From positions 62,001 to 126,000 of the forward strand of contig JADJYX010000040.1 in assembly GCA_016719535.1 (NCBI GenBank): a DNA stretch of 64,000 bases. Direction: 5' to 3'. Shown here piece by piece: positions 1 to 9,726 of this stretch. A program made the translations under genes and the position numbers. The notes under the pieces are model-generated. The model worked only from the letters and a program-made list of their open reading frames with translations. It was not told where the DNA came from and did not search any database. This DNA comes from Rubrivivax sp. GTDB lineage: Bacteria; Pseudomonadota; Gammaproteobacteria; Burkholderiales; Burkholderiaceae_C. Each line of letters starts with the position of its first letter. Position 1 is the stretch's first letter.

Positions 1-324
1 CCGCGGCACGCCGGCGCCGTGGCAGGCGGCGGCAATGCGCCGCGGCAGCTCGACGTGCACACGCTCGAAGTCGTCCGCGCTGCCGTGCAGGATGGCGACC
101 AGGTTGATCACCGCATCGGCGCCGGCCAGCAGCCGCTGCAGCTGCGCAGCGTCGTGCACGTCAGCGTGCACGATGTCGACCGTCGGCAGCGGCCGCAGCG
201 CCGCGGCGTGGTCGGCGCGGCGCGTGGGCACGACCACGCGCAGGCCGGGACGGTCGGTGGCCAGGCGGCGGCACAGCGCGCGGCCGACGAAGCCGCTGCC
301 GCCGAGGACGACGATGCGATTCAT
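1..324 (-). CDS. NAD(P)-binding epimerase-like protein (complex I NDUFA9-like), partial
   Basis: Only the first 108 codons are present; the gene runs off the left edge. The N-terminus MNRIVVLGGSGFVGRALCRR carries the GxxGxxG dinucleotide-binding turn of extended short-chain dehydrogenases. About 60-75 residues in, a hydrophobic strand (ADAVINLVAIL) fits the atypical NAD-dependent epimerases related to the NDUFA9 accessory subunit of complex I. Family membership rests on the Rossmann turn and that strand; the active-site region lies outside the window. It is the next gene downstream of the lytic transglycosylase on the same strand (10 bp gap), a common pairing in Burkholderiales, so the two are probably co-transcribed. 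The substrate is unknown. Confidence 0.75.
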   Translation of the reverse strand, partial: MNRIVVLGGSGFVGRALCRRLATDRPGLRVVVPTRRADHAAALRPLPTVDIVHADVHDAAQLQRLLAGADAVINLVAILHGSADDFERVHVELPRRIAAACHGAGVPR

Positions 325-334
325 GGTGAGGGGT

Positions 335-2359
335 TCAGGGGAGGTTGGCATCGGGCGATGGCGCGCCGGCATCGCGCGGACCGATGGTGGTGCCCAGCCG
401 CGCCTTCAGCGGCGGCACGGCGGCGCCCATCAGCTGCGCATAGATGGTGGCGTTGGACAGCACCTTCTTGACATAGTCGCGCGTCTCGTTGAAGGGGATA
501 TTCTCGGCCCAGGCCGCGGCTTCGATCGGCGGGCCTTCGCGCCAGCGCCGCGGCCGCCCCGGGCCGGCGTTGTAGGCGGCGGCGGCCAGCGCCTGCGAGC
601 CGGCAAAGTCGTCCAGCACCAGGCGCAGGTAGGTGGTGCCCAGGCGCAGGTTGGTGTCGATGTCGGTGATCTGCTCGGGCCGCATCTCCAGGCCGATCCT
701 GCGCGCCGTCCAGCGCGCGGTGGCCGGCATCACCTGCATCAGGCCCGAGGCACCGGCATGCGAGCGCAGCGCCGGCATGAAGCGCGTCTCCTGGCGGATG
801 AGGCCGAAGACGAAGGCCGGCTCCAGCTCGCGTTCGCGTGCGCGGGCGGTGATGGCCTCGGCAAAGGGCATCGGGTAGCGCTGGCGCAGGTCGACCAGTT
901 CACGCGTGCGCTCGCTGGTGTTGATGCAGATCTGCCAGTCGGCGGCCTTGCACGCCACTTCGGCGGCGGCGATCAGTTCGCGGTCGCCCAGGCCGCGCAG
1001 CGTGAAGTTCCACTCGCGCCGGCCTTCGTCGCGCAGGCCGAGCTGGGCCATCGCCAGGCCGCGCTGCAGGCCCGGGGTCTGGCGGGCCGCATCGAGTTCG
1101 GCCTCGGTCAGCGGCGGCGGCGCGGGCGGCAGCGCGGGGGGCTGGTCGAGTTCCTGCGCGGCCAGTTGCGCGTAGTAGCCGACGCCGGCGGCCAGCGTGC
1201 GCAAGTCGGCAGCGGCCTGCTCGCGTTCGGCCTCGCCGCGGGCGCGGGCCTTGATGGCGCGTGCCTTCCAGTAGGCCCAGGCCGGGTCCTTGTGCCCGGC
1301 AGCGCCCAGGGCCTCGATGCCCTGCAGCACGCTGGCCCAGCGCGCACGGTCCAGGCGCGGCGCGCGCAACGCGGCGCGCACGCCCCAGGCCAGGGTGTCC
1401 TCGCTCCAGCGCGGCGGGTGGCCATGCTCGCGCTGGCGCTGCCACGCCAGCCGGTAGAAGTCGTGGGCCCGCTCCTGCAGCCTGAGCGCGGCCTGGCGGC
1501 CCACGCTGGCCCAGGCCTGCGCCGCCTGTTCGTCTGCCAGGGCCGTGGACCAGCCGGCCTCGAGGGCCTGCACGGCCGCGTCGGGATCCGTGGCGGCCAG
1601 GCGCATCAGCGCCAGCGTGGCCAGTTCCTGGCGCTGCCCGGTGGGCTCGAGCAGGCGGCGCTGAAGCACCCGCGACGGCTGCTCCAGCACCTCGTCCACG
1701 GCCTTGGCGCTGGAGGGGCCGAGCAGCGCCGCCGCGGCGCGCACCGCGCGCGGCCGGTTGGCCTCGACCGACAGCCGCATCTCCTGCCAGATCTCGCCGG
1801 CGCTGACCTTGCGCGCCTCGGCCAGCGTGCGCGCCAGCAGCTGGCAGCCATCGTCGAGGTCACGCTGTGCATGCCAGGCGGCCAGCGCGGGGGCCTTCAC
1901 GTCCTGCCCGGCCTGGTGCTGCGTCAGCATCGCATAACAGGCGACCTCGCGGTCGTCCTGCATGCGGTAGGCGGCGTGGTCGCGCACGAAATTGGCCCAG
2001 TCGCGCCGGCGGCCGAGCTCCAGCAGCCAGTCGTTGCGCAGCCGGTCCTCGACATAGCTGCCGCGCCAGCGTTCGTAGAAGGCGTCGAGCTCGCCCTGCT
2101 GCGCCGTGTCGAGCCGGCTGCCCAGCTCCCAGTAATCGACCCACATCGCCAGCGGGTGGCGCTGCGCCAGCGCAGCCTGGCGCAGCGCGGCCAGACGGGC
2201 CTTGTCCTTCCTGCCCAGGGCCTCGCGCGCTTCGACGATGACGGCATCGCCCGCCTGCGCCTGCGCCCGCGCCGGCGGCGCCCAGGCCGCGGCGGCGGCC
2301 ACCAGCAGCGCCGCCAGGGCCGGTCGGAGGGGCGCGGTGCGGGGCAGGGGCATGGACAT
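335..2359 (-). CDS. slt: Soluble lytic murein transglycosylase
   Basis: This is a periplasmic enzyme that cleaves the MurNAc-GlcNAc bond of peptidoglycan with formation of a 1,6-anhydro ring. The protein is about 674 residues. It has an N-terminal signal peptide (hydrophobic Ala/Leu stretch ending ...APPARAQA), a long alpha-helical superhelix, and a C-terminal Slt domain. The domain has the catalytic-glutamate motif FGLIRQETRF, then AGASGLMQVMPATA and the AAAYNAGPGRPRRW segment, the standard SLT signature. Length matches Slt70-type enzymes. The reading frame opens with a GTG at 2371. I prefer the ATG at 2359 because a TACAGT -10-like hexamer lies immediately upstream; an ATG at 2353 is also possible. 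Confidence 0.9.
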   Translation of the reverse strand: MSMPLPRTAPLRPALAALLVAAAAAWAPPARAQAQAGDAVIVEAREALGRKDKARLAALRQAALAQRHPLAMWVDYWELGSRLDTAQQGELDAFYERWRGSYVEDRLRNDWLLELGRRRDWANFVRDHAAYRMQDDREVACYAMLTQHQAGQDVKAPALAAWHAQRDLDDGCQLLARTLAEARKVSAGEIWQEMRLSVEANRPRAVRAAAALLGPSSAKAVDEVLEQPSRVLQRRLLEPTGQRQELATLALMRLAATDPDAAVQALEAGWSTALADEQAAQAWASVGRQAALRLQERAHDFYRLAWQRQREHGHPPRWSEDTLAWGVRAALRAPRLDRARWASVLQGIEALGAAGHKDPAWAYWKARAIKARARGEAEREQAAADLRTLAAGVGYYAQLAAQELDQPPALPPAPPPLTEAELDAARQTPGLQRGLAMAQLGLRDEGRREWNFTLRGLGDRELIAAAEVACKAADWQICINTSERTRELVDLRQRYPMPFAEAITARARERELEPAFVFGLIRQETRFMPALRSHAGASGLMQVMPATARWTARRIGLEMRPEQITDIDTNLRLGTTYLRLVLDDFAGSQALAAAAYNAGPGRPRRWREGPPIEAAAWAENIPFNETRDYVKKVLSNATIYAQLMGAAVPPLKARLGTTIGPRDAGAPSPDANLP

Positions 2360-2407
2360 CGTGCGGGTCACTGTAGCGCAGCGGGGTGCTGGCGTGTCGG
2401 GCCGGGG

Positions 2408-3370
2408 CTACCCCGGTCCTTGGCGCCGGGCGCGCGAGTGCATGGCGGCGCGTGTCTCGGCCGCCTGGGCCAGCACCCAGTCCTCGAAGGCCTGCAGATG
2501 CGGGGCCGGCGGCCGGCCCTGCCAGCGCACCAGCCAGTAGCCGTAGGGCGAGGTGATGCGGCCGGCCTCGCCGAAGGGCTCGACCAGTTCGCCGCGCGCC
2601 AATGTCTCGTGCACCAGCGCAATGCGCGCCAGCGCCACGCCCTGGCCGGCCAGCGCCCCCTGGACCTGCTGGTGCGTGTAATTGAGGTAGATCCAGCCGC
2701 GCGGCTGCAGGCCCTTGGGTGCATGCAGGCGCAGCCAGTGGTGCCAGGTCAGGTATTCGGCGCTGGGGCGCGCGTCGTCCTCCTCCAGCAGCGTCTGCTG
2801 CGCGAGATCCGCCGCTTGCCAGGTGCGGCCGAGGGCGTCGCGCAGCGCCGGGTTGACCACCGGCGTCAGCACCTCGTCGAACATCGGCCTCGACCCCGGG
2901 CCCACCTGGTCGGGGTGCACGTAGCGCAGCGCGAAGTCGATCTCCGGGTCGTCGGGGTCGGCCAGCGTATCGCCGGCCGAGACGCGGATGTCCACCGCCG
3001 GGTGCAGGCGCTGGAAATCCTGCAGCCGCGGGATCAGCCACAGCGTGGCGAAGGACGCGAAGGTCGTCACCGTGATGCGCTGGCGTGCGCCCTGGCTGCG
3101 GATCTGGCGCACGCTGGCGTCCAGGCGGTCGAGCCAGGGGGCCACCGCGCGCAGCAGCGCGGCGCCGGCGCTGGTCAGCTCGACATGGCGCGTGCCGCGC
3201 AGGAAGAGGGTGGCGCCGATCTCGTCTTCCAGCGAGCGGATCTGGCGGCTGATGGCCGGCTGGGTGAGGTGCAGTTCCTCGCCGGCGGCGCGAAAGCTGG
3301 ACCGGCGCGCCACCGCCTCGAAGGCCCGCAACGGGCCCACCGACAGCGGCCGCTGGCGCACGGGATTCAT
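2408..3370 (-). CDS. LysR-family transcriptional regulator (GcvA-like)
   Basis: A 320-residue regulator with the usual two-part LysR layout. The N-terminal winged helix-turn-helix (about residues 20-60) reads SSFRAAGEELHLTQPAISRQ, followed by LEDEIGATLFLRG and the HVELTSAG turn. A periplasmic-binding-protein-like effector domain follows. The segment after the helix-turn-helix and the PFGEAGRITSPYGYWLV region resemble the GcvA/AmpR branch. It is transcribed away from a DUF2917 gene across a 97-bp gap that holds an inverted repeat, so it probably controls that gene and itself. The effector is unknown. Confidence 0.88.
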   Translation of the reverse strand: MNPVRQRPLSVGPLRAFEAVARRSSFRAAGEELHLTQPAISRQIRSLEDEIGATLFLRGTRHVELTSAGAALLRAVAPWLDRLDASVRQIRSQGARQRITVTTFASFATLWLIPRLQDFQRLHPAVDIRVSAGDTLADPDDPEIDFALRYVHPDQVGPGSRPMFDEVLTPVVNPALRDALGRTWQAADLAQQTLLEEDDARPSAEYLTWHHWLRLHAPKGLQPRGWIYLNYTHQQVQGALAGQGVALARIALVHETLARGELVEPFGEAGRITSPYGYWLVRWQGRPPAPHLQAFEDWVLAQAAETRAAMHSRARRQGPG

Positions 3371-3383
3371 GACGCCACATTAT

Positions 3384-3407
3384 CAATCGGCATCACCATC
3401 GTGATTG
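3384..3407. promoter_or_regulatory. Candidate LysR operator between divergent genes
   Basis: CAATC (3384-3388) and GATTG (3403-3407) form an inverted repeat around a nested ATCAC-CATC-GTGAT palindrome (3392-3405). The site lies 14 bp upstream of the LysR start and 60 bp upstream of the DUF2917 start. Position and symmetry fit a LysR binding site; binding itself is inference. Confidence 0.4.
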
Positions 3408-3467
3408 GACGGCAGCGCCTCGGGTGCTCAAAATCCAGGGCATCGACAGACCCACCCGGAGCATCCC

Positions 3468-3758
3468 ATGGCCGCACCCGTGATGACAAATGTGCATGAC
3501 ACCCGCGCGGCCGCGCCGTGGCAGTGGCGGCTGGATTCGCGCCGTGCGCAGCGGCTGGCGGCGGTGCCGGCCCTGCGCTGGCTGGCGGTGGAGGAAGGGC
3601 GCGTGTGGCTGACGCGCAGCCAGCATTCGCAGCAGCCGCCCGAGGACCTGTGGCTCGGCGCCGGCGATCGCGTGGCGCTGCCCGCGGGCAGCGACTGGGT
3701 GGCCGAAGGCTGGCCCGAGGCGTGCGTGGTGGTGATGCAGGCGCCCGCCGGCGGCTGA
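3468..3758 (+). CDS. DUF2917 family protein
   Basis: A 96-residue protein of unknown biochemical role. The conserved pieces are a short basic N-terminal section, LRWLAVEEGRVWLTRSQH, then DLWLGAGDRVALPAGSDWVAEGWPEACVVV. This small cupin-like beta-fold is the one annotated as DUF2917. The frame stays open from 3405, but the ATG at 3468 or the one at 3483 gives the family length. DUF2917 genes regularly sit divergently beside a LysR regulator in Burkholderiales, as here, so it is probably the regulator's target. Confidence 0.75.
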   Translation: MAAPVMTNVHDTRAAAPWQWRLDSRRAQRLAAVPALRWLAVEEGRVWLTRSQHSQQPPEDLWLGAGDRVALPAGSDWVAEGWPEACVVVMQAPAGG

Positions 3759-3832
3759 CCGCGGCGGCACGCATCAGGCGCGCGGCCGACGGGCGGCGAC
3801 AATCCGCGCGTCCGCCGCCATCACCGCCCGCC

Positions 3833-4432
3833 ATGACGCTGCCCTTCAAGCTTTCGATCGAGCCTTCGCGCGACAAGAAGGTGCTGCGCAAGCAGCTGCA
3901 GGCCGAGCGCCAGGCGATGGTCGACCGCCACCAGCGGTCGGTCCACCTGCAGGAGGTGCTGCGCGTGTGGCTGGTGGGGCGCGTCGAGTCGACCATCGGC
4001 GCCTACTGGCCGATCAAGGGCGAATTCGATGCGCTGCCGGCGCTGTACCGCTGGAGCGAGGCCGACAGCCGCCGCCGCATCGGCCTGCCGGTGATCGACC
4101 GCGAGACGAGGCAGCTTCGCTTCCACACCTGGTACCCGGGCTGCCCGATGGAGGACGACGCCTACGGCATTCCCAAGCCCAAGGACACCGAGGCCTTCGA
4201 GCCGCAGCTGCTGCTCGTGCCCTGCGTGGGCTACGGGCCGAAGGGCCTGCGGCTGGGCTATGGCGGCGGCTTCTACGACCGCACGCTGGCGGCCCTGCAG
4301 CCGCGGCCGGTGACGGTGGGCGTGGGCTACGGCAACGGCTGGGTGCCCTGGCTGGAGCCCGAGCCGCACGATGTGCCGCTGGACGCCATGCTCACCGACG
4401 AAGGGCTGCACTGGCAGCGTGCCGGCCTCTGA
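3833..4432 (+). CDS. 5-formyltetrahydrofolate cyclo-ligase
   Basis: Converts 5-formyl-THF to 5,10-methenyl-THF with ATP, recycling a dead-end folate. The 199-residue protein begins with a basic helix (DKKVLRKQLQAERQ) that corresponds to the ATP-binding KxxxR segment. It ends with the diagnostic loop YGPKGLRLGYGGGFYDRTLA, the conserved GxRLGxGxGFYDR motif. The ATG at 3833 follows a GC-rich spacer; the frame is open further upstream but without family similarity. It converges on metF with a 6-bp gap, which puts two folate enzymes side by side. Confidence 0.92.
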   Translation: MTLPFKLSIEPSRDKKVLRKQLQAERQAMVDRHQRSVHLQEVLRVWLVGRVESTIGAYWPIKGEFDALPALYRWSEADSRRRIGLPVIDRETRQLRFHTWYPGCPMEDDAYGIPKPKDTEAFEPQLLLVPCVGYGPKGLRLGYGGGFYDRTLAALQPRPVTVGVGYGNGWVPWLEPEPHDVPLDAMLTDEGLHWQRAGL

Positions 4433-4438
4433 CCCGAC

Positions 4439-5281
4439 TCAGCGCCCCAGCCGGCGGCAGACCTCGAGCGACAGCCCCGACTGGTTGAGCGTATAGAAGT
4501 GCAGCCCTGGCGCGCCGCCGTCCAGCAGCCGCCGGCACAGCTGCGTCACCACATCCAGGCCGAAGGCGCGGATGCTGGCGGCGTCGTCGAGAAAGCCTTC
4601 CATCTTCAGCGCCACCCAGCGCGGCACCTCGATGCCGTCGCGCTGGGCAAACTGCGCGATGCGCGCGTAGTTGTGGATCGGCATGATGCCCGGCACGATG
4701 GGCACGGTCACGCCGAGGGCGCGCACCTCGTCGACGAAGTGGAAATAGGCGTCGGCATTGAAGAAGAACTGCGTGATCGCCGAGGTGGCGCCGGCCGCCA
4801 CCTTGTCGGCGAAATGCTGCAGGTCGCGCCGTGCATAACGCTGCTCCGGGTGATATTCGGGGTAGGCGGCGACCTCGATGTGCCAGTCGGGGCCCTGCGT
4901 CTGGCGGATGAAGCGCACCAGGTCGGCGGCGTGGCGGAATTCGCCCGCCACCGCGGTGCCGCTGGGCAGGTCACCGCGCAGCGCCACGATGCGGCGGATG
5001 CCCTGCGCGCGGTAGGTGGCCAGGATCTCGGCGATGCCCTCGCGCGTGGCACCCACGCACGACAGGTGCGGCGCCGCCTCGTGGCCGGCGGCGGCGATGT
5101 CGCGCACGGTGGCCAGTGTCTTGTCGCGCGTGGCGCCGCCGGCGCCATAGGTGACGCTGAAGAATTCGGGCTTCACGGCCGCGAGCTCCGCCACCACGGT
5201 CTTCAGCTTGTCGCTGCCGACCGGGGTGTTGGGCGGGAAGAACTCGAAGCTGACAGCCGCTTGCTGACGGGCGGTATTCAT
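4439..5281 (-). CDS. metF: Methylenetetrahydrofolate reductase [NAD(P)H]
   Basis: Reduces 5,10-methylene-THF to 5-methyl-THF, the methyl donor for methionine synthesis, using FAD. The 280-residue TIM-barrel protein starts with the family hallmark VSFEFFPPNTPVG. It carries SVTYGAGGATRDKT, HLSCVGATR, RGIRRIVALRGDLP and the FFFNADAYFHFVDEVRALG strand, all standard MetF segments. The start lies 19 bp after the ahcY stop on the same strand, so it should be the second gene of a transcript that begins with the SAH riboswitch. SAH-dependent control would then reach methyl-THF supply as well as SAH removal. Confidence 0.95.
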   Translation of the reverse strand: MNTARQQAAVSFEFFPPNTPVGSDKLKTVVAELAAVKPEFFSVTYGAGGATRDKTLATVRDIAAAGHEAAPHLSCVGATREGIAEILATYRAQGIRRIVALRGDLPSGTAVAGEFRHAADLVRFIRQTQGPDWHIEVAAYPEYHPEQRYARRDLQHFADKVAAGATSAITQFFFNADAYFHFVDEVRALGVTVPIVPGIMPIHNYARIAQFAQRDGIEVPRWVALKMEGFLDDAASIRAFGLDVVTQLCRRLLDGGAPGLHFYTLNQSGLSLEVCRRLGR

Positions 5282-5300
5282 CGCTGTCGCTCGCGGCCGC

Positions 5301-6776
<1,476 letters not shown>

Positions 6777-6832
6777 CATCGTGCTCCAGGCGGTGTTGAG
6801 CCCTGCACGGCGGCCGTCGATAAGGAGAGGGA

Positions 6833-6864
6833 GCTCACCCACGAAGGACTTCGTGCAGGTGAGC
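6833..6864 (-). promoter_or_regulatory. Predicted expression-platform hairpin of the SAH riboswitch
   Basis: On the transcribed strand GCTCACC (6858-6864) pairs with GGTGAGC (6833-6839). CACGAAG (6849-6855) pairs with CTTCGTG (6840-6846), giving 14 bp interrupted by one 2-nt bulge. The GCTCACC strand is also the conserved 3' part of the SAH aptamer, so aptamer and hairpin cannot form together. No clear U-tract follows (TCCCTCTCC), so whether it terminates transcription or hides the ribosome site is undecided. Confidence 0.6.
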
Positions 6865-6928
6865 GCGGTTGCAGATGGAATTTCCGAGCCTGGCCTTCAG
6901 GACGAAGGTTGCAACGCTCCTCGGAAAG
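6855..6928 (-). ncRNA. S-adenosylhomocysteine (SAH) riboswitch aptamer
   Basis: The transcript 5' of ahcY contains, in order, CCGAGGAGCGTTGCAACC, CCAGGCTCGG and GCAACCGCGCTCACC. These are the conserved core of the SAH riboswitch class. CCGAG pairs with CTCGG, and GAGCG can pair with CGCTC, reproducing the known pseudoknotted fold. The class turns on ahcY expression when SAH accumulates. Its position between a TAGAAT -10 element and the ahcY start, on the right strand, makes the identification strong. Confidence 0.95.
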
Positions 6929-6936
6929 TGGGGCGG

Positions 6937-6942
6937 ATTCTA
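6937..6942 (-). promoter_or_regulatory. Probable -10 element of the ahcY-metF operon
   Basis: TAGAAT on the transcribed strand differs from TATAAT at one position. It sits 11 nt before the first base of the SAH aptamer, so transcription would start just at the riboswitch. No convincing -35 was found 17 nt upstream. Confidence 0.5.
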
Positions 6943-7023
6943 GCCATGGCGCCTTGGCCGTGCACGCCGCCGGGTGTCGACCCGGTGCCGCCATGTGGCG
7001 TGTCATGTGGCATCGTCCTCGCC

Positions 7024-7029
7024 TAGACT
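7024..7029 (+). promoter_or_regulatory. Possible -10 element (TAGACT) of the Uma2 gene
   Basis: TAGACT lies 29 bp before the ATG at 7059. The same hexamer recurs before the hemerythrin gene and the DUF4124-like gene in this window. The assignment is by spacing and recurrence only. Confidence 0.3.
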
Positions 7030-7058
7030 GGCGCCGAAGCCGTCACCGGAGTTGCCAC

Positions 7059-7631
7059 ATGGGCCAGGCTGCCGAACAGATCCGCATGAGTACCCGGGAC
7101 TTTCTGGACTGGGACGCCACACAGACGCAGCGCCACGAATTCGTCGGCGGCGAGGTGTTTGCGATGGCGGGGGCCGGAGAGGCGCATGTCACCGCCGCGC
7201 TGAATGTGGCGATGGCCCTTCGCCAGCACCTCGCCGGCACCCCCTGCCGCACCTTCATCACCGACATGAAGCTGCGTGTCGACGCCGCCGATGCCTTCTT
7301 CTACCCCGACGTGATGGTGACCTGCAGCGCCGCCGATGCCGCCGATCCGATGGTCAAGCGCGAGCCCGTGCTGCTGGTGGAGGTGCTGTCGCCGGCCACT
7401 GCGGCCTACGACCGCGGCGACAAGTTTGCCGCCTACCGCAAGCTGCTCAGCCTGCGCGAACTGCTGCTGGTCGACACCGATTCGCGCCGCTGCGACCTCT
7501 ACCGCAAGGGCGACGACGGGCTGTGGGTGCTGCATCCGTTCGAGCCCGGGCAGGCGGTGACGCTGGCCTCGGTGACGCTCGACATCAGCGCCGAGGCGCT
7601 GTGGGCCGAGGTGCCCGGTCCGCCGCGCTGA
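7059..7631 (+). CDS. Uma2 family protein (PD-(D/E)XK nuclease fold)
   Basis: A 190-residue solitary protein of the Uma2/DUF820 family, a PD-(D/E)XK nuclease-like fold whose cellular task is unknown. Expected blocks are visible: an N-terminal helix (MSTRDFLDWDATQTQRHEFV) with GEVFAMAGAG, ITDMKLRV, the catalytic-type FFYPDVMVTC strand, and LLVEVLSPATAAYDRGDKFAAYR, which supplies the E-x-V-S region. Start choice is between ATG 7059 and ATG 7086; both keep the whole fold. The neighbours (ahcY divergent, ppk2 convergent) give no functional clue. A restriction- or transposon-related origin is possible but not shown. Confidence 0.85.
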   Translation: MGQAAEQIRMSTRDFLDWDATQTQRHEFVGGEVFAMAGAGEAHVTAALNVAMALRQHLAGTPCRTFITDMKLRVDAADAFFYPDVMVTCSAADAADPMVKREPVLLVEVLSPATAAYDRGDKFAAYRKLLSLRELLLVDTDSRRCDLYRKGDDGLWVLHPFEPGQAVTLASVTLDISAEALWAEVPGPPR

Positions 7632-7641
7632 CGCGGCCGCA

Positions 7642-8847
7642 TCAGGCGTTACTGCTCGGCGTAAATTCCTCCGCCGCGCCCGCCACCAGCGCCGCGCGGC
7701 CGACCAGCAGCGGGTCGACGCTGCCGATCAGCGGCAGGTCCTTGTTGGCATAGGGCAGGCGCAGCAGCAGGTAGCGCATGGCATTCAGGCGCGCGCGCTT
7801 CTTGCAGTCGCTCTTGATCACCGTCCACGGCGCATCCGAGGTGTCGGTGTGCAGGAACATCTGCTCCTTGGCGCGTGTGTAGTCGTCCCATTTGTCCAGG
7901 CTGGCCATGTCGATGGGCGACAGCTTCCACTGCTTGAGCGGGTGCGCCTGACGCTCCTTGAAGCGGCGGCGCTGCTCGGCGCGGCTGACCGAGAACCAGA
8001 ACTTGAACAGGTGCACGCCGCTGCGCACCAGGTGGCGCTCGAACTCGGGGCACTGGCGCATGAACTCGTCGTATTCGGCCTGGCTGCAGAAGCCCATGGC
8101 GCGCTCGACGCCGGCGCGGTTGTACCAGCTGCGGTCGAAGAGCACGATCTCGCCGCGCGTGGGCAGATGCTCGATGTAGCGCTGGAAATACCACTGCCCG
8201 CGCTCGACCTCGCTGGGCTTTTCCAGGGCCACCACGCGCGCGCCGCGCGGATTCAGGTGCTCCATGAAGCGCTTGATGGTGCCGCCCTTGCCGGCGGCAT
8301 CGCGGCCTTCGAAGAGGATGACCACGCGCTGCCCGCTTTCCTTGACCCAGGCCTGCAGCTTGAGCAGTTCCACCTGCAGGCGGTATTTCTGCTTCTCGTA
8401 GTTCTTGCGCGACATCAGGTTCTTGTACGGGTAGCCGCCTTCGCGCCACCCGGGGGCGAGCTCGATGTCGGGGTCGATGCCCGAGGTGACGCCCTGTTCG
8501 CGTTCGAACAGCACACGGCGCAAGGCCTTCACCTCGTCGGGCGAGGCACCGTCGACCAGCGCGCGCAGCCGTGTCAGCCACTCGCCCGGCCCGCCGTCAC
8601 CGCCCGGGGCCTGGTGGGCGAGCACGTCCGACAAGGCCATCGAAGCCACCGTCTCGGCGCGCGTGGCGGCGCGGCTGATGCGGTCGGCCTCGATCGCGCT
8701 GCCACGCAGGCTGGCGGCGGTATCGCCGGCGGCCACCGGGCGCGGCGCGCTGCCGCGGCGCGGGGCCTGGGCCGCGCTGGGCGAGCGCGCGGCGCCGCGC
8801 GCCGGACGAGCGGCCTGACGGGGGCTTGCGGCAGAATCTTTGGCCAT
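7642..8847 (-). CDS. ppk2: Polyphosphate kinase 2 family protein
   Basis: Transfers phosphate between inorganic polyphosphate and nucleotides. The 401-residue protein has a basic, low-complexity N-terminal extension of about 120 residues and then one PPK2 domain. The domain shows Walker A VVILFEGRDAAGKGGTI, Walker B IVLFDRSWYNRAGVERAMGF and the lid segment RRFKERQAHPLKQWKLSPID. The arrangement fits class I PPK2 enzymes, which favour nucleoside diphosphates, but the class was not tested. The ATG at 8847 is chosen because upstream codons in the open frame show no family similarity. It converges on the Uma2 gene with a 10-bp gap. Confidence 0.92.
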   Translation of the reverse strand: MAKDSAASPRQAARPARGAARSPSAAQAPRRGSAPRPVAAGDTAASLRGSAIEADRISRAATRAETVASMALSDVLAHQAPGGDGGPGEWLTRLRALVDGASPDEVKALRRVLFEREQGVTSGIDPDIELAPGWREGGYPYKNLMSRKNYEKQKYRLQVELLKLQAWVKESGQRVVILFEGRDAAGKGGTIKRFMEHLNPRGARVVALEKPSEVERGQWYFQRYIEHLPTRGEIVLFDRSWYNRAGVERAMGFCSQAEYDEFMRQCPEFERHLVRSGVHLFKFWFSVSRAEQRRRFKERQAHPLKQWKLSPIDMASLDKWDDYTRAKEQMFLHTDTSDAPWTVIKSDCKKRARLNAMRYLLLRLPYANKDLPLIGSVDPLLVGRAALVAGAAEEFTPSSNA

Positions 8848-8880
8848 GGCGGGTGACGGCGGACGTGACGGGAAGCAGGA

Positions 8881-9726
8881 ATGATCGGCAGCGCGGCATC
8901 CGGCGCCGTTGATGCGTGTCAAGGGCTGCCGTCACGCCCGCTGGCGCAGTGCCCGCGCGGCGCGTGGTCCGGCGTGCAGGGCCTGATGACCGACATCGAC
9001 GACACGCTCACGCGCGACGGTGCCATCGAGCCGGTGGCGCTGCAGGCGCTGCACATGTTGCATGACGCCGGCGTGCCGGTGATCGCCATCACCGGCCGGC
9101 CGCATGGCTGGAGCCTGCCCTTCGCGGCCGCCTGGCCGCTGGTGGCGCTGGTGGCCGAGAACGGTGCCGTGGCGCTGTTGCCGGGCATCGACGGCCGGGT
9201 GCACACCGAATTTGCACAGGACGAGGCCACGCGCGCGCACCACGCACGCCGGCTGCAGGCGGTGGCGGCGCAGGTGCTGCGCGAGGTGCCGGGCGCCACG
9301 CTCGCCACCGACAGCCCGGGGCGGCTGACCGACATCGCCATCGACCACAGCGAGTTCGCCCACCTCGACGCCGACGCCATCGCGCGCGTGCTGGCAGTGA
9401 TGCGCGCCGCCGGCATGACGGCCACCGTCAGCTCCATCCACATCAACGGCTGGTTCGGCGCGCACAGCAAATGGACCGGTGCGCAGTGGATGCTGCAGCG
9501 GCTGTTCGGCCGCCGGCTCGACGACGAGATCGGGCGCTGGGTCTATGTCGGCGACAGCACCAACGACCAGCCGATGTTCGAGCGTTTTCCGCACGGCGTC
9601 GGCGTCGCCAACCTGCGCCGCTTTGCCGCCGAACTGCGGCACTGGCCGGCCTGGATCACGCGCGGCGAGCGTGGCGAGGGCTTTGCCGAGGTGGCGCGCG
9701 CGCTGCTGGCGGCTCTCGGCAGATGA
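8881..9726 (+). CDS. HAD-IIB family phosphatase
   Basis: A 281-residue haloacid-dehalogenase-type hydrolase. Motif I is LMTDIDDTLTRDG (nucleophile Asp near residue 38), motif II is VIAITGRPHGW and motif IV is WVYVGDSTNDQPMF. A cap domain between motifs II and IV makes it type IIB, the group of sugar phosphatases such as mannosyl-3-phosphoglycerate and trehalose phosphatases. The actual substrate is not visible. Its stop overlaps the start of the downstream transporter (ATGA), so the two are translationally coupled and may share a role. Confidence 0.85.
   Translation: MIGSAASGAVDACQGLPSRPLAQCPRGAWSGVQGLMTDIDDTLTRDGAIEPVALQALHMLHDAGVPVIAITGRPHGWSLPFAAAWPLVALVAENGAVALLPGIDGRVHTEFAQDEATRAHHARRLQAVAAQVLREVPGATLATDSPGRLTDIAIDHSEFAHLDADAIARVLAVMRAAGMTATVSSIHINGWFGAHSKWTGAQWMLQRLFGRRLDDEIGRWVYVGDSTNDQPMFERFPHGVGVANLRRFAAELRHWPAWITRGERGEGFAEVARALLAALGR

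Noticed and set aside
35..3499. A very long open frame (1154 codons) on the + strand opposite the transglycosylase and LysR genes
   Set aside because: It is an Arg/Gly/Ala-rich antisense shadow of two well-supported genes in high-G+C DNA, with no domain of its own. The same holds for the other long antisense frames (for example 12956-15997, 44964-48650 and 52482-54083).
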